Shown here: one piece after another, positions 37,086 to 48,559 of the stretch
Layout: every line of letters starts with the position of its first letter
How positions within the stretch are numbered: the stretch's first letter is position 1
NCBI GenBank assembly: GCA_021234155.1
Contig: JAJEKV010000005.1
Span: forward strand, 14,053,449-14,117,448
DNA: 64,000 bases
Source of the DNA: Isoetes taiwanensis
Lineage: Eukaryota; Streptophyta; Lycopodiopsida; Isoetales; Isoetaceae
Direction of reading: 5' to 3'
Position numbers and translations under genes: made by a program
The notes under the pieces: model-generated
Told to the model about the DNA's origin: nothing
The model's database searches: none
The model's input: the letters and a program-made list of their open reading frames with translations, nothing else

Positions 37086-37439
37086 GGCAAGCAAGGTTCG
37101 AAAGGAGAGCACCAATTCGCGACGATGGATATGCCCAACACTATGGCGAAGAACTGTTGTGAGTGGATCACCTGGACTTTGATTTCTGGAAGTTGAAGAA
37201 TTGGGGAATTCCGATGGATGGGTGGCTGGCTAGTTCTGCGGACAATCTGGACCCTATGACGAACCCTCAGGATGTGGTCCTGCATCTTCGTTGGGACCGG
37301 GCGCTCGGTGTACTTGATCCCCGCGTCGCCTATGCTGCTACTAATCCAAACCAGGTTTTTTAAATTAGCATTTTGTTCATAGGGCGGAGCCCTTAGCGAT
37401 TAAATATGGGCAAGGCCCAATTTTGTTGTAACCCACAGC

Positions 37440-38660
37440 TTTTTAAATATATAAGTGTTTGGACTCATTCTTGCGTCTCTCATTCTGAAATTGTGTCGGT
37501 TTTGTCTATATGAAAGAGTTTAAGGCGAAAGCCATTAACCAGAGTGGGTAATGGAGTGCCATCTAACTCTGCCAGTTGAAGCACACTTGGCCGCACCACT
37601 TTAAGAATTTAATAAGGACCAAGCCACCGAAATTTCAATTGTTCTGGAAAATTTTTATATCTGGAATCAAAAAGAAAACTAAATCTCCTTCCTTGAATGT
37701 CTTTTCTTTGATGTATTTATCATTCCAAAGATTTTCTTAACTCTGTCCAAAGAAGAACTCGAAGATAAGCATCTTTGTCAAGCTCATCTAATTGTTGTAA
37801 TTGATAAACATGCTCCTGGAAAGCAGCAGGTGGATCATGCATAGTAGCAAGTTGGAAACGAAGGGACGGAAGAATATACTCAATAGGCATGAGAGCTTCT
37901 TGACCAGACCAATTTAAATGGTGTTTGTCCTGTTGCAATTTTGAAACTGATGTTGTAAGCCCACAAAACAAGAGGGTAATCTTTCCCCGCCAATCGGGCA
38001 GTTTTAGAAGCGCCACAAATTTTCTTCAAGATGTTGATGAGTGTCTTATTTATGCTTTCTCAGTAAGGCCATTTCTTTTCGGATAATAAGGATTACTCTT
38101 CCTATGATGAATGTGCAAATAGTCCGGCCAATTCTTTGATCGCCCGATTTACAAAATGAACACCTCGGCCACCGAAGTTCCGGTGGGACGGTCGAAGCAT
38201 GTGATGACATGCGTGTAAAGGACCTTAGCCATGCTTGCAACAAGATACTGTGAAGTGCAGAGGCCTTTGTCCACTTAGTGGCATAATCTGTGAGAACCAA
38301 GATGTAGCGAAAGCACGGAATGCCGCTACTGGTGGATCCATGGGCCCAATAAGATCCATTTCCCATTTGCTGAAGGGTAACGGCATGGCAACCGGTGTTA
38401 AAGGAAGAGCCACGCACACACGCCGCAAATATTATAGTTGCGTGCATGAGCATGGGCGCCCTTGAAGAGCGTGCCAAAAATAGCCAACTAGAAGAATTTT
38501 ATGCCTCCTCGGTATCACCACTAAAATGTCCTCCACCACGAAGACCTTCATGGGCTTGGCGAACAATCTCTCGGGACTTCATAAGGAAGAACACACCGAC
38601 GCGAAAAACCATGTCCTGCCACGCTTTATAGAGATGTCCCAAGGCGGGTAGCCCTTAAGC
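37440..38660 (-). pseudogene. Ty3/gypsy integrase remnant, unit 2
   Basis: Counterpart of 52270-53470. The catalytic segments are split between the 38046-38477 and 38225-38428 frames. The C-terminal part (FQLATMHDPPAAFQEHVYQL) is open at 37720-38016. Confidence 0.8.
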
Positions 38661-39539
38661 TCGAAATATCGCCAAAAGGCTATTTTTTTTAGACATTTGC
38701 CCTTTTTTTCTCTACTGTTGAGTAGGATCAATTAGGAGTGGTGCCAATAAAATATCGCCACCTTGTCTACGAATTTTTCTCCCTCCACTCATAAGTTAGC
38801 CTACTTCACCAAATGATGGATTCTTGGATTCGCCCCATGTGAATTTTATTCTTGGTAATTATTCTAAAATCGCCCTTTAACCCCAAAAATCATGTAAAAT
38901 TAATAATGAATTCTATTCTTGATGAGTTTTTGAATTGTCATTCACCTCCAGGAAAAAAGAGAAAGGGGGGGAGGGACCATGCATGATATGGATTTCATGA
39001 TCTGACTCCAACATCCAGGTATGCAATCCTGAAGTATTTTTGCTTTTGGTCTGTTGTTTGTCCAATCTTAAAAAGATGGCTGAAATCAAATGCATTTGCC
39101 CACCATAATATGCAATTATGCCTCTGGCTAATTTTTTGTGTACTTGGTTGTTTAGCCCTTAGTGTGGAGCTATTGAGATTTACAATCGATAAGCGCCACG
39201 AGGTATGTTGTAGAGTAGTTATAGTTGGTTTGCTTATCCATTTTATCGTAATACTTGCCCTCTTGATTTGGTTATGAGGCAATTGATTCTCTTGGGTAGA
39301 AGCATGAAAGGGTGTCTTGTATTTCTTGCAAATTGATGTAAAAAAATACACTAGCTTAAAGTGAATTTAAGGTAAAATTTGAATTTTACATGGGCTGCCT
39401 ATCATTAATGCTTGTGGTCCACGGAGATTCTTTGCAATTATTTTTGGCAACCCACCTAATTTGGGGGCACGCTTTGAGTTTTGAACTCCCTCCACAGGAT
39501 TGAAGCTACCGGATTGAAACCCCTTTCTCATTGGAACCA

Positions 39540-42420
39540 AGAATAGGATCCCCATTTCTATGCCTCGCTTTGATCGATCTTGGAATGTATGAAGCTATGG
39601 CGTAATCAAATTCACCAAAGAACAACAGATTCGGATCTTGTTCTTGAGGAGGACTTACCATCGATTCGAATTTTGCTATTGAGGAGGACTCTACATGCAT
39701 TTCTTTCCGGGACAACCAATCTTCATCAAAAAATGCAAGAGAGAGGCCGGATATGGGACAAAACAGATTAGAAGAAGGGTGAATGATTACGTGAATCACA
39801 TACTAAAAACAAGTTTCTACATTGAATCCAAAAACGAAAAAAAACTTTTGCCGGAAAATTGCTCCGTGATAGTAGATTGACTTTTATTTGGCCCTGTTGT
39901 TGGAAGGCCTAAAGAGGCTATTGTGAAAAGAGATTTATTTGAAAACCTTAAGGATGGCCTCCAAGAAGTGAAACGTGCTAATAGCAATGACAAGCTTGTC
40001 TGCCAAACACGTTGTTCTTTCCATGGTAGTTGGAAAGGAAGGAGTATTACAGCCAGACCACACCGGGCACCAAAATCCTCAAATTGCATCCTAGAAATAT
40101 GAAGCTAGCAGCGTAAAAGGAGGAAAAGAATGTCACCGTGGAGCAAATCTGGGCATTAGCGGGATCTAAAGCCAAGAAAAAATGCCATAGATCGGGCTAT
40201 GAAGGACGAGTTGTTCGGTTCTCGTTAGATAATACAAAAGTATCACCAAAGGTAAGAGATGTCATGAAGAAGAGGACTGAACCAATTCAAGACATCGACA
40301 TTACACGTACATGCTAGTATTTTTAGGGTCATGGAGGAGTCACATAGTTTTTGAATTTTCGATCCAACATCAAATGTACTTTTAGCTAGGAATGTATGTA
40401 GATGTTTTCTACATTTTTGCAGTGACAAAAGTCTTTTTTTCAGACGAGCATGTTCCACATCATGCATCAAGAAATGTTATTCAGTTTTTCTTGTAGAAGT
40501 TATATTGACATGCTTTACATTGAATCCAACTTGAAGGTATACTTGAAGCTAACTCAGATATGTGCTATAGATGTAAGAAAATAAAACCTAAGGAAGCCAA
40601 CAGTAGGGAATGTAGTAGATGTCAAGAAAAAAATGTGAATGCTTTTCATAAAGTAGCTATTATGTAAGGATGTGGGGTTTGAGGAAGAAAGTACTTAGAT
40701 GTAAGAATGTGGAAGATACATTAAAAACATATAGAATGTACATTCTAATATTTTGTAAGATTCTCGACAAAGGTACTTTTTGCGTGCTGAATTATACCAA
40801 ATATTTGTTGATCAAAGATCCAAAAGTCAATATTGGCATCGTGCATTCGAATACTTAAAACCTCCTTGCATACCTAAAGCTAAAGGAGAGGAATACACAA
40901 CCAGTGTGTGAAGCATGAGCAGCAGATTTATATAAGAAGGCTTTCAATATGATGAGGTCAAAATTCCACGAGAATTGTACTTGCAATTTCAATGTGTGTG
41001 CTTCCGAAGTTAATGCCGGATTTGCCAAGCTAAGAAGCAGAATTATGATAATGTGAGCACGCTTTGGAGAGCCATGGTATGCCCGAGGGCGTCGATGAGG
41101 AGTGGCACAAGCTAGCCCGCATGGAAACAAAATGTGACAGCTTGGGGAAACAATTAATTGAGTTGTGTCCCGTAGAGAAGGATGGAAGCATCGAGGATTC
41201 AACCGATTGGCAAGTCTATAACTATGTTAATGAACCTTCAAAGAAGGGAACTTCCCGGCTAAAGTTAGTTGACAAGAAGGGCAAAGGGCAAAGCGATGTT
41301 GGACAGCATGTTCGACCATATGTCTAAGTTTATATATCACAATTTTGTGGCACATTGGCAAAACAAGCGGTTCAAAGAATGCATACGAACACTTCAGCGG
41401 ACGATTCATTGCTATCGGTTGTTGATTTTTCAAAAATTATACTTTGAAGCCATTCAACGAGATTCAAGCTCAAAGATTGGTACAATGAACAAATTAGTAT
41501 TCTGGTTCATATCACCATGTTCAAGGTAAATGGCATTGAGAAAATGTGTGCACTCATTTATTTCGCACGACAAAACTCATGATACCCACTTCGCAAAGAT
41601 GCATTCAAGATGCACCTCAAATGGTTGCAAGAGAATGGTGGTGGCCATTTGAAATACCATTTGGTTTGGTCCGATGGTTGTGCAGCCCAGCTTTAAATCT
41701 AGAAGAGCATTCTATCATGTGACAAGATACCATGTTCAAAGATAAGATAAGAATGCAAAGGAATTTCTTTGGTTCAAGACATGGGAAGGGAACACACGAT
41801 GGGGAAGGGGCAATCTCTAAATTGTGGCTTGAAGCGTAACAAAGGAAAAAGGATGGGAAGATAGTAAAAGATGCAAAGAATCAAAGGTCAAGTATTGAGG
41901 GAGAAAAAATCGGATGTGGAGAGGGTATTCGGGAGGTGACCGACATTGATCGGTCCCAAGCACATGATGTACTTCCAGTAAAAGGCGCGGCAATCACTTC
42001 ATTGTGTGTCTTCAATAGACTCAAACGATGCTACAAAAATTATTGTGCGCACCTCTTTCATGTTTTTGCAAAGCATGCATCAATTTTAATTGGCCCGCTT
42101 GTGAGAATGCCGACCCATTGTGGTAGGTGGGAGTTGCGAAAACTAGAGCCAATTAGTAAGATCAATCCCGAGATGTTGATGAGGCTGAGGATTTATGGGC
42201 AAAATGACGAGGATAATATTGACGAGGACAGACGCCGCAGGTTGGTGATTATTTTGGATGCTTCACGTACCCGCACAATCATGAGGGGGTCCCTTTATTA
42301 TATCCTTCAATGCACCAAGTAAAACATGTACTTTCGAGGTAGATACCATGGATGACTATGGAAACTTATTTTTCAGAGGTGATGAGGTTATTACTGTGCA
42401 ACTACTTCGAGCTGATCCCT
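39540..42420 (+). pseudogene. P2: transposase-like gene, unit 2
   Basis: Counterpart of 54340-57200. It holds the best C-terminal frame (41936-42322, 128 codons), with DIDRSQAHDVLPVKGA followed by LKRCYKNYCAHLFHVFAK. The N-terminal part is split by extra bases near 39815-39840 and 40000-40020. Confidence 0.75.
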
Positions 42421-42949
42421 AGCCGCCATCGGCACAAAGTTACTAAAAGAGAAGGTGGTTTTGTCCCTCCCGAGTCCAGTATTAGGGGTTCGCTGCGATT
42501 GGAGCCCATCAAGCACAAGATAAAAGGTGTTGCTTATGCATATGAACTGCCTCAAGATTGGCACGAGATGCTATTAGGAAATCCGCCTGGAGATTGTAGA
42601 TGTACGTGAATTTCGTTCTTGTATCGTGTTTACCTTTTTTACATCGCTACATAATTATTGTCATGTGTTTGGCCAGCGAAACAATTCGATCACTTGTTTT
42701 CAATATTAAAGTGAATACATTGGCAGAGGTAGGTTCAAGACACTTGTACATGTACTTGAGACACTTGTACTTGTACTTGAAAACTCAAGGTTAATGGCTA
42801 CCTTAGGTTAATGGTTCAAATTTCGTGAGTGTATATATGGTAAGAGCCATTTTGAAGTGCCTAGTGTTGTGGTTTTGAATTTGCTTGTTTGATCTCAGGT
42901 ATACAAAGACAACTTATACTGACATAGCTCAAGATGCCTCTTTCAAAAC

Positions 42950-43825
42950 AATGGGGACACTTATATTGTATCCTTTAGAATGGGAATACTTATAAGACCT
43001 TTGTGCAACTTTGTGTCAAGATGTCAACTTTGTTTAGATATAGTACAATATAAGTACTAGCACTTTTTGCAGGCAAGGTGTTAACACTTTGTGCACAAGT
43101 GTTAAATAACTTGTATAACTGGCAAGGGAAAAAAACTCGTATCCCCTTTTTTTTTTTTACAAGGTCAATAATGTCTTGCCAAGGTTCAAGACCTTTGTGC
43201 AACTTGTGTCAAGATATAAGAATACAATATTGTTGGGAAATTCACAATATATAAATTCACAATATATATTGTTGTTATAAAGGATACAATATATTGTTGT
43301 TATATACCCACATAGCTCAGTATGCCTCTTTCAAAACAATGGGGACACTTATATTGTATCCTTTAGAATGGGGACTTATATGGGGACAAAGGTCTTGACA
43401 CAAGTTGCACAAAGGTCTTGAACCTTGGCAAGACATTATTGACCTTGTAAAATAAAAAAAGGGGACACGAGTTTTTTTTTCCTTTGCCAGTTATACAAGT
43501 TATTTAACACTTGTGCACAAAGTGTTAACACCTTGTGCATAAAGTGCTAGTACTTATATTGTACAATATAAGTACAACTTGTATCCTTTTAGAATGGGGA
43601 CAAAGGTTTGCCAAGGTTCAAGACCTTTGTGCAACTTGTGTCAAGATGTCAACTTGTTGCACAAAGGTCTTGAACCTTGGCAAGACATTATTGACCTTGT
43701 AAAAATAAAAAAGGGGACACGAGTTTTTTTCCCTTGCCAGTTATAATAAGTTATTTAACACTTGTGCACAAAGTGTTAACTTTGTGCACAAAGTGCTAGT
43801 ACTTTTGTGCAATGTTTGACATCTT
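42950..43825. repeat. nested inverted-repeat block, unit 2
   Basis: Same structure as 28090-28990, with the 26 bp palindrome at 43550-43575 and small differences in A/T run lengths. Confidence 0.9.
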
Positions 43826-44442
43826 GACCACTTATACAACTTATTAACATCTCCTCCTAATTGTGCCTCTGACAATACAAAAGGCGAATTTATGCTTTGG
43901 ATGCTAGGCTTGATAGTTCTATGAAGTGTCCGACAATAAGAAGGAGATAGAGATTTTATATATTTAGATAGGGTGGTTACAATGTCAAAATAGTGTACAT
44001 GTTCACAATGTCAAAATATTGACATGGTCGCTTCAAAATTTACAACCAGATCTCATGTACATGTCAAAATTTACAACTATATCTCATGTACATGGTCGAG
44101 ATTACAAAATTGTCAATGCACTTGTCCATCTCAATCCCATGGGCTCAGATCATGAAGTCACAAAGATGGGATGGAAGCAAAAAAGTGTGCACTTATCAAA
44201 AACTGAAATACCTTGCACTAACATTTCGAGGGGATGAAAGTGTATCCATCAAGTCAATTTGTACCTTCACCTCCTCATCATGGACCCCATGAAAAGTTGG
44301 AGTCCGAAAAGCAGAGGTTGCCGCAGAAGAATGTGAAGGTACATAGTCCGAAACCCGAAGTCACCGCGACTGTAAGTCAAGTGTTGGGGACTTAGTGAGT
44401 CGGAAAAGAAATGGGATGTATCAAGCATACACTATCATCAAA

Positions 44443-44576
44443 CCCATCTCAAATGATCAAGTCATGTAAGATCATGACCTTACATTCATCATCTTGGAGC
44501 ATTCATCCAACCCATCTCAAATGATCAAGTCATGTAAGATCATGACCTCACATTCATCATCTTGAAGCACTCATCT
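44443..44576 (+). repeat. 69 bp tandem duplication, unit 2
   Basis: Same two-copy structure as 29607-29741, so the duplication predates array formation. Confidence 0.9.
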
Positions 44577-45152
44577 AATATGAGCTTAAGTTGTCAATAA
44601 GTGGTAGAACTTTTATGAGGATAATTTAAGAACAGGAGAAATGAAAGACATACAAAACACTTGGGATAAATTGACACTGGCAGAAACCAGATACATGCTT
44701 TAGAATAATGCCATATGGGACAACTTATGTCATTTTTTCAAAATTAATTGGTTGAGGCACTCCCGCCAAGTACATCCGAAATTTTGAAGGCAACTAGGCC
44801 AAAACAAAGTCTGAATTTTATGCGAGTGATTCCATTAGGCGCTCAAGGTATTACCAATATCCGAATTTTATATAGGGTTATGATATCGAAAGCATAAACC
44901 AAGTGTTGATCAAATCTGAAAACGCATCGCTCATCCACAAAACTCATAAACAAATGGTTAGATTCATCTACCAATCGACACATCAATGGCTTCTCCATCT
45001 TCACACCGCTTTAAGCGGCTTCTGCGCACATGCTTTCACGACTCTAGCGATAATCGCGGTGAAAACCAGCCTCAACAGAACTGCGTGCATAGTGCATTAA
45101 AGCAAACGTAAATGTAAAATGGTGTTAACTAAAAGCTTGCAAGAGAATTGAC

Positions 45153-45632
45153 ACTTACCTTCAACTCCTTATTTCCGACAACCGCGTTCACAAATTTGTG
45201 CATGCAGCCATCACATACAAGCCGCACTTCGTGATCGGGCTGCCGAGGTACTTCAAGATGTTCAAGCCCCTTCACATTATTTCATAATAAAATCAACACC
45301 GCTTTTGAGGTTTGACTCATTGATTGAGTCAATATCCGTGGTATGAAGCCCGCACATGCACATTTAAAAGTAGAAATGTAAATATTTAAGTAGACAGAAT
45401 GGGAGAAAGTAGATAGAAATGCATACCCTTTAATTGCCTTCTCATTTGTCGCAAAAAGCTTTCGCACTATTCAATATATGAATCGATGGTGCACTAAGAA
45501 CCGCAGGATTCCCTTCTCGCAAAGGCAAATATAGCCAACACAAAGTGCTCATTCTCAAGCACGGTAGAAGAACATAATCGGCATTTTGACATAACCAGCC
45601 CTTTCATTCCCCGCTTCACGATATCTACAATG
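45153..45632 (-). pseudogene. Ulp1-like (C48) peptidase, 3' exons only, unit 2
   Basis: Counterpart of 30314-30798. The Cys exon is clean here (YLGSPITKCGLYVMAACTNL), and the end of the His exon reads RKLFATNEKAI before the intron. It is also cut by the unit boundary. Confidence 0.75.
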
Positions 45633-46480
45633 TTTCTTCGTCTTTCCTTCGCTTACGCGAAACCTCAGCTTCGCTTTTCGCTTACACAAAACTTTTTTTT
45701 TTCTCGGCCGGCGAGGGAAAAAATACGGAAAATACGTATTTAACTTAAAAATATATATTTTTGATCTTTATACGTCAAGAAAAGTAATTCCGTATGTACA
45801 GAATCTATCCCTGCACCACTCTTACACAATGTCCCACCACTCCTACTACTACCACACATTTGGTGTATGGTATATGTGGTGGATGGTGTATATGAAGGAA
45901 ATTAAGCTATAGAAATGCCAGCAAATCTTATCTATTCAAATTATATTTCTAAGTAGCTTGCTAGATCTCTTTAAGCAACCCTTTCGAATAGACTTCAAAT
46001 AATGAAATTATACAATCAAACCATTGAATATGCTACAGTAAAACTACTGTAGCAATGGTATTGACCCGAACATTGTAGATACGTTGACCGATTCTTTGGA
46101 AGCCCAAGCTCAGATCTAGTTCGTCTTCTGGCTTCTGTAAACTGAATTAATCCGACCGATAATCCAAATGTAAATCTCCTTTTGTTTTATAAGGCTCAAT
46201 CCGGCCGCTATGGCAGACCGATCGAGCAGTATTTCGGCAATACTTCTTAATTTAGAACTTGAATAAAAGTTCCCCCTCAAAAATATGCTAGGTGTCAAAT
46301 CTCGAATAAACTGCTATGAATATTTAAATGGTTCTTTAACCATTGCTTCACTTGCACATATTAGTTGCATCTTAACAATAACTTAGCAATAACCTAGCTT
46401 AGCATGACCCCAGATCCATGATCTCACATTTAAGGCTAGACCATATATAATTATAACATGATAATCTCTTACAGTATAGC

Positions 46481-46628
46481 GTGTAGAATGTGTGGTGTAG
46501 AATATGTGTTATGTGGTATATGGTATGTGCTCTGTGGTGTGTGGTGTGGCATGAGTTTAGTATCGTCTATTTAGTAGTTATGATGTGTGTGGTGTATGGT
46601 GTGGTGTAGTGTGGTGTGTTGTGTGGTA
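46481..46628 (+). repeat. TG-rich satellite, unit 3
   Basis: Same tract as 16871-17018, with the same length and wording. Confidence 0.8.
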
Positions 46629-46734
46629 ACATACACAGCACTAAGGTGCTCGGTCTGGTGAATATGATGTGTGTGGGGCATGGTATGGTGCATGGATCCT
46701 AACAGTTTAGTGTTTATTTCATGAGATGCTATTG

Positions 46735-47770
46735 TTCAAGGGGTTCAAAGACCAACATCCACAAATTAAGATTCGTCTTCGAGCTTTTGAGAAGCTAAAA
46801 CCTTAGTTTGGTGTGAAATTGAAGGACTTCAATAATTGATGTTGCATTCAACATGTGAGCATGCAAATGCTAGTGGATGGACTCAATGGGATGAGAACTA
46901 GACATCCGAAGAATTGCACTTGCGCCTGTGATGTGTGTATATCACATGAAATTGGTCAATGCAGGGTACACCAGCATAAAGTTGCAAGTACAAGAAGCCT
47001 GTGGAGATCTATATTGTGTCCAAAGAGTGAATTAGATGAGTTTCACAAGAAGACGTGCATCCTTGGACATTGTGAGTTGTGTGGAATCAAGAAGTTCTAG
47101 ACATGTCCCGTGGAAGAAAGTGGCAGTAACAGGGAAGTGAAATGGGAGTACATTGACTACGAGAAAGACAACGTCTCGAGTTCTCATAGGAGATTGACTC
47201 ATCAGTACAATGAGACCGAACCCAAGGAGCTTCTAGATAAACTGAAAGAGTGTCTAAAAATCTTTCCACTGCATAATTTCAGACACCAATGGCGGGCAAA
47301 ACAATTTAAAGAGCTTATAGAGAATCTACCAGCAGATGCATGTCTTTCTGTAGTGGATTTTACAGAGAACTATACATTTAAGGAACAAGAGGAGGTGCAG
47401 TCGAAGCGCTGGGTCAATAACCGGATTACCATTTTGGTTCAAATAACATATCAGTATGACTCAATGGTAGATGAGGTTATCAAAGAAACACATTACTATG
47501 TATCAGATGATAGGAAACACGATACTTTGTTTGTGCAACTGTTTAGGGTCTGGGTTCGGGATCACCTACAAGACAGCCCACCGCGAGGACCCTTGGATCA
47601 AGCAGGGAAATTCTAGCTGAGTGTCACGCGAGATTTTGGAAGAGATCAAGAAGAAAATAGAAGAACAACAAAAACTAAAGAAACAGAGTGCGCAATAAGA
47701 CTTTCTTGAATATAAATTAGAATACAATGAACTCTTGCCAAGCAAGAGAAATGAAGCGAGACGAGGCTAA
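46735..47770 (+). pseudogene. P1: truncated transposase-like gene, unit 3 (best copy)
   Basis: Two long frames, 46855-47100 (81 codons) and 47110-47616 (168 codons), join almost directly. In order they show FKDQHPQIKIRLRAFEKLKP (46745-46805, upstream frame); a CCIQHV and NCTCACDVC cysteine cluster; LWRSILCPK with GHCELCG, a likely second zinc site; then LSVVDFTENYTFKEQEEVQS (about 47345-47402); and KETHYYVSDDRKHD (47485-47522). This order matches a widespread, mostly uncharacterised transposase-like family best known to me from animal genomes, in which an early VDFxENY Asp is followed by xSDGxxxQFK and a GHGKGxxDG motif. P1 ends before those later motifs and continues into a Lys/Glu-rich coil (ILEEIKKKIEEQQKLKKQ) and non-homologous sequence. 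It is a truncated paralog of P2 in the same unit. I infer it is inactive as a transposase, though it could still bind DNA. Confidence 0.75.
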
Positions 47771-48077
47771 AATCTCAATCTAAAAACTCAAGATCTATCT
47801 CTATTGATATATATAGTACAATGGCCTCAGGCCCAAAATAGGTAGATGGCAGATCTCGGTCACCAACTCCTGGATCAACGCATGAATTCAGGGAATCTAG
47901 CAGCACCTTCATTAGTGCCTGGAATCCCGCTAAGTTAAGGCTGACTCCCCGGAGGTCGTTTCTTTGACGGGGGCGTGGACTTCTGCATGGCTTTTGGCGG
48001 GGGCATGGGTCTGCTATCTGATGCTTGACCTGGTCCTTTGTTTCTGCCCTGCTGTGTGGAACTTAAGAATAGTCACT

Positions 48078-48399
48078 GGGTGAAAGCATGCTACGGTGTA
48101 CCACTTTTAGAACCCTCAAAAGTACCTACACTGGGTACTTTTAAAACTGGTACTTTCTGTTTTTTCTTCCCATTAAAATCAATCCAAAAATTTTGAATTG
48201 AAGTTCAACAACATGTCAATCTATAGTAGTAGAGGATAACAAAACTATTAGAGACTAAAATGAATGAACCAACTCTCAAACTTATTGTTTATTGAGGCAT
48301 TTATGCAAGTTCTTAGTACCCAATGTTGGGTACTTTTTTGGGTAGTTTTGCACTCCCTAAAAAGAACTTTAGATGGTACACCATAGCATGCTTTCACCC
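48078..48399 (+). mobile_element. MITE-like element, unit 3
   Basis: Same length and termini as the unit 1 element, with CACT flanks. All three copies share one insertion site, so the insertion predates the array amplification. Confidence 0.75.
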
Positions 48400-48559
48400 C
48401 ACTGCCTCGAGGTATAGGACTAACACTCTCCCCCTCCCTCCCTCCCCCCACCAAAGAACACTTTCGGAGAGAAAGGCAGAAACGGTTTCGAGGTGGAAAA
48501 CCAAGAACCTTCTCAAAATCATCATGTCTACTATGTGGGCATGTGTCGATGATACTTCA

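Larger units (their letters stand above)
30799..45632 (+). repeat. tandem array, unit 2 (14834 bp)
   Basis: Second unit, colinear with units 1 and 3. For long stretches it is letter-identical with unit 3, for example 34850-35335 versus 49637-50120, and then differs densely. Confidence 0.95.
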
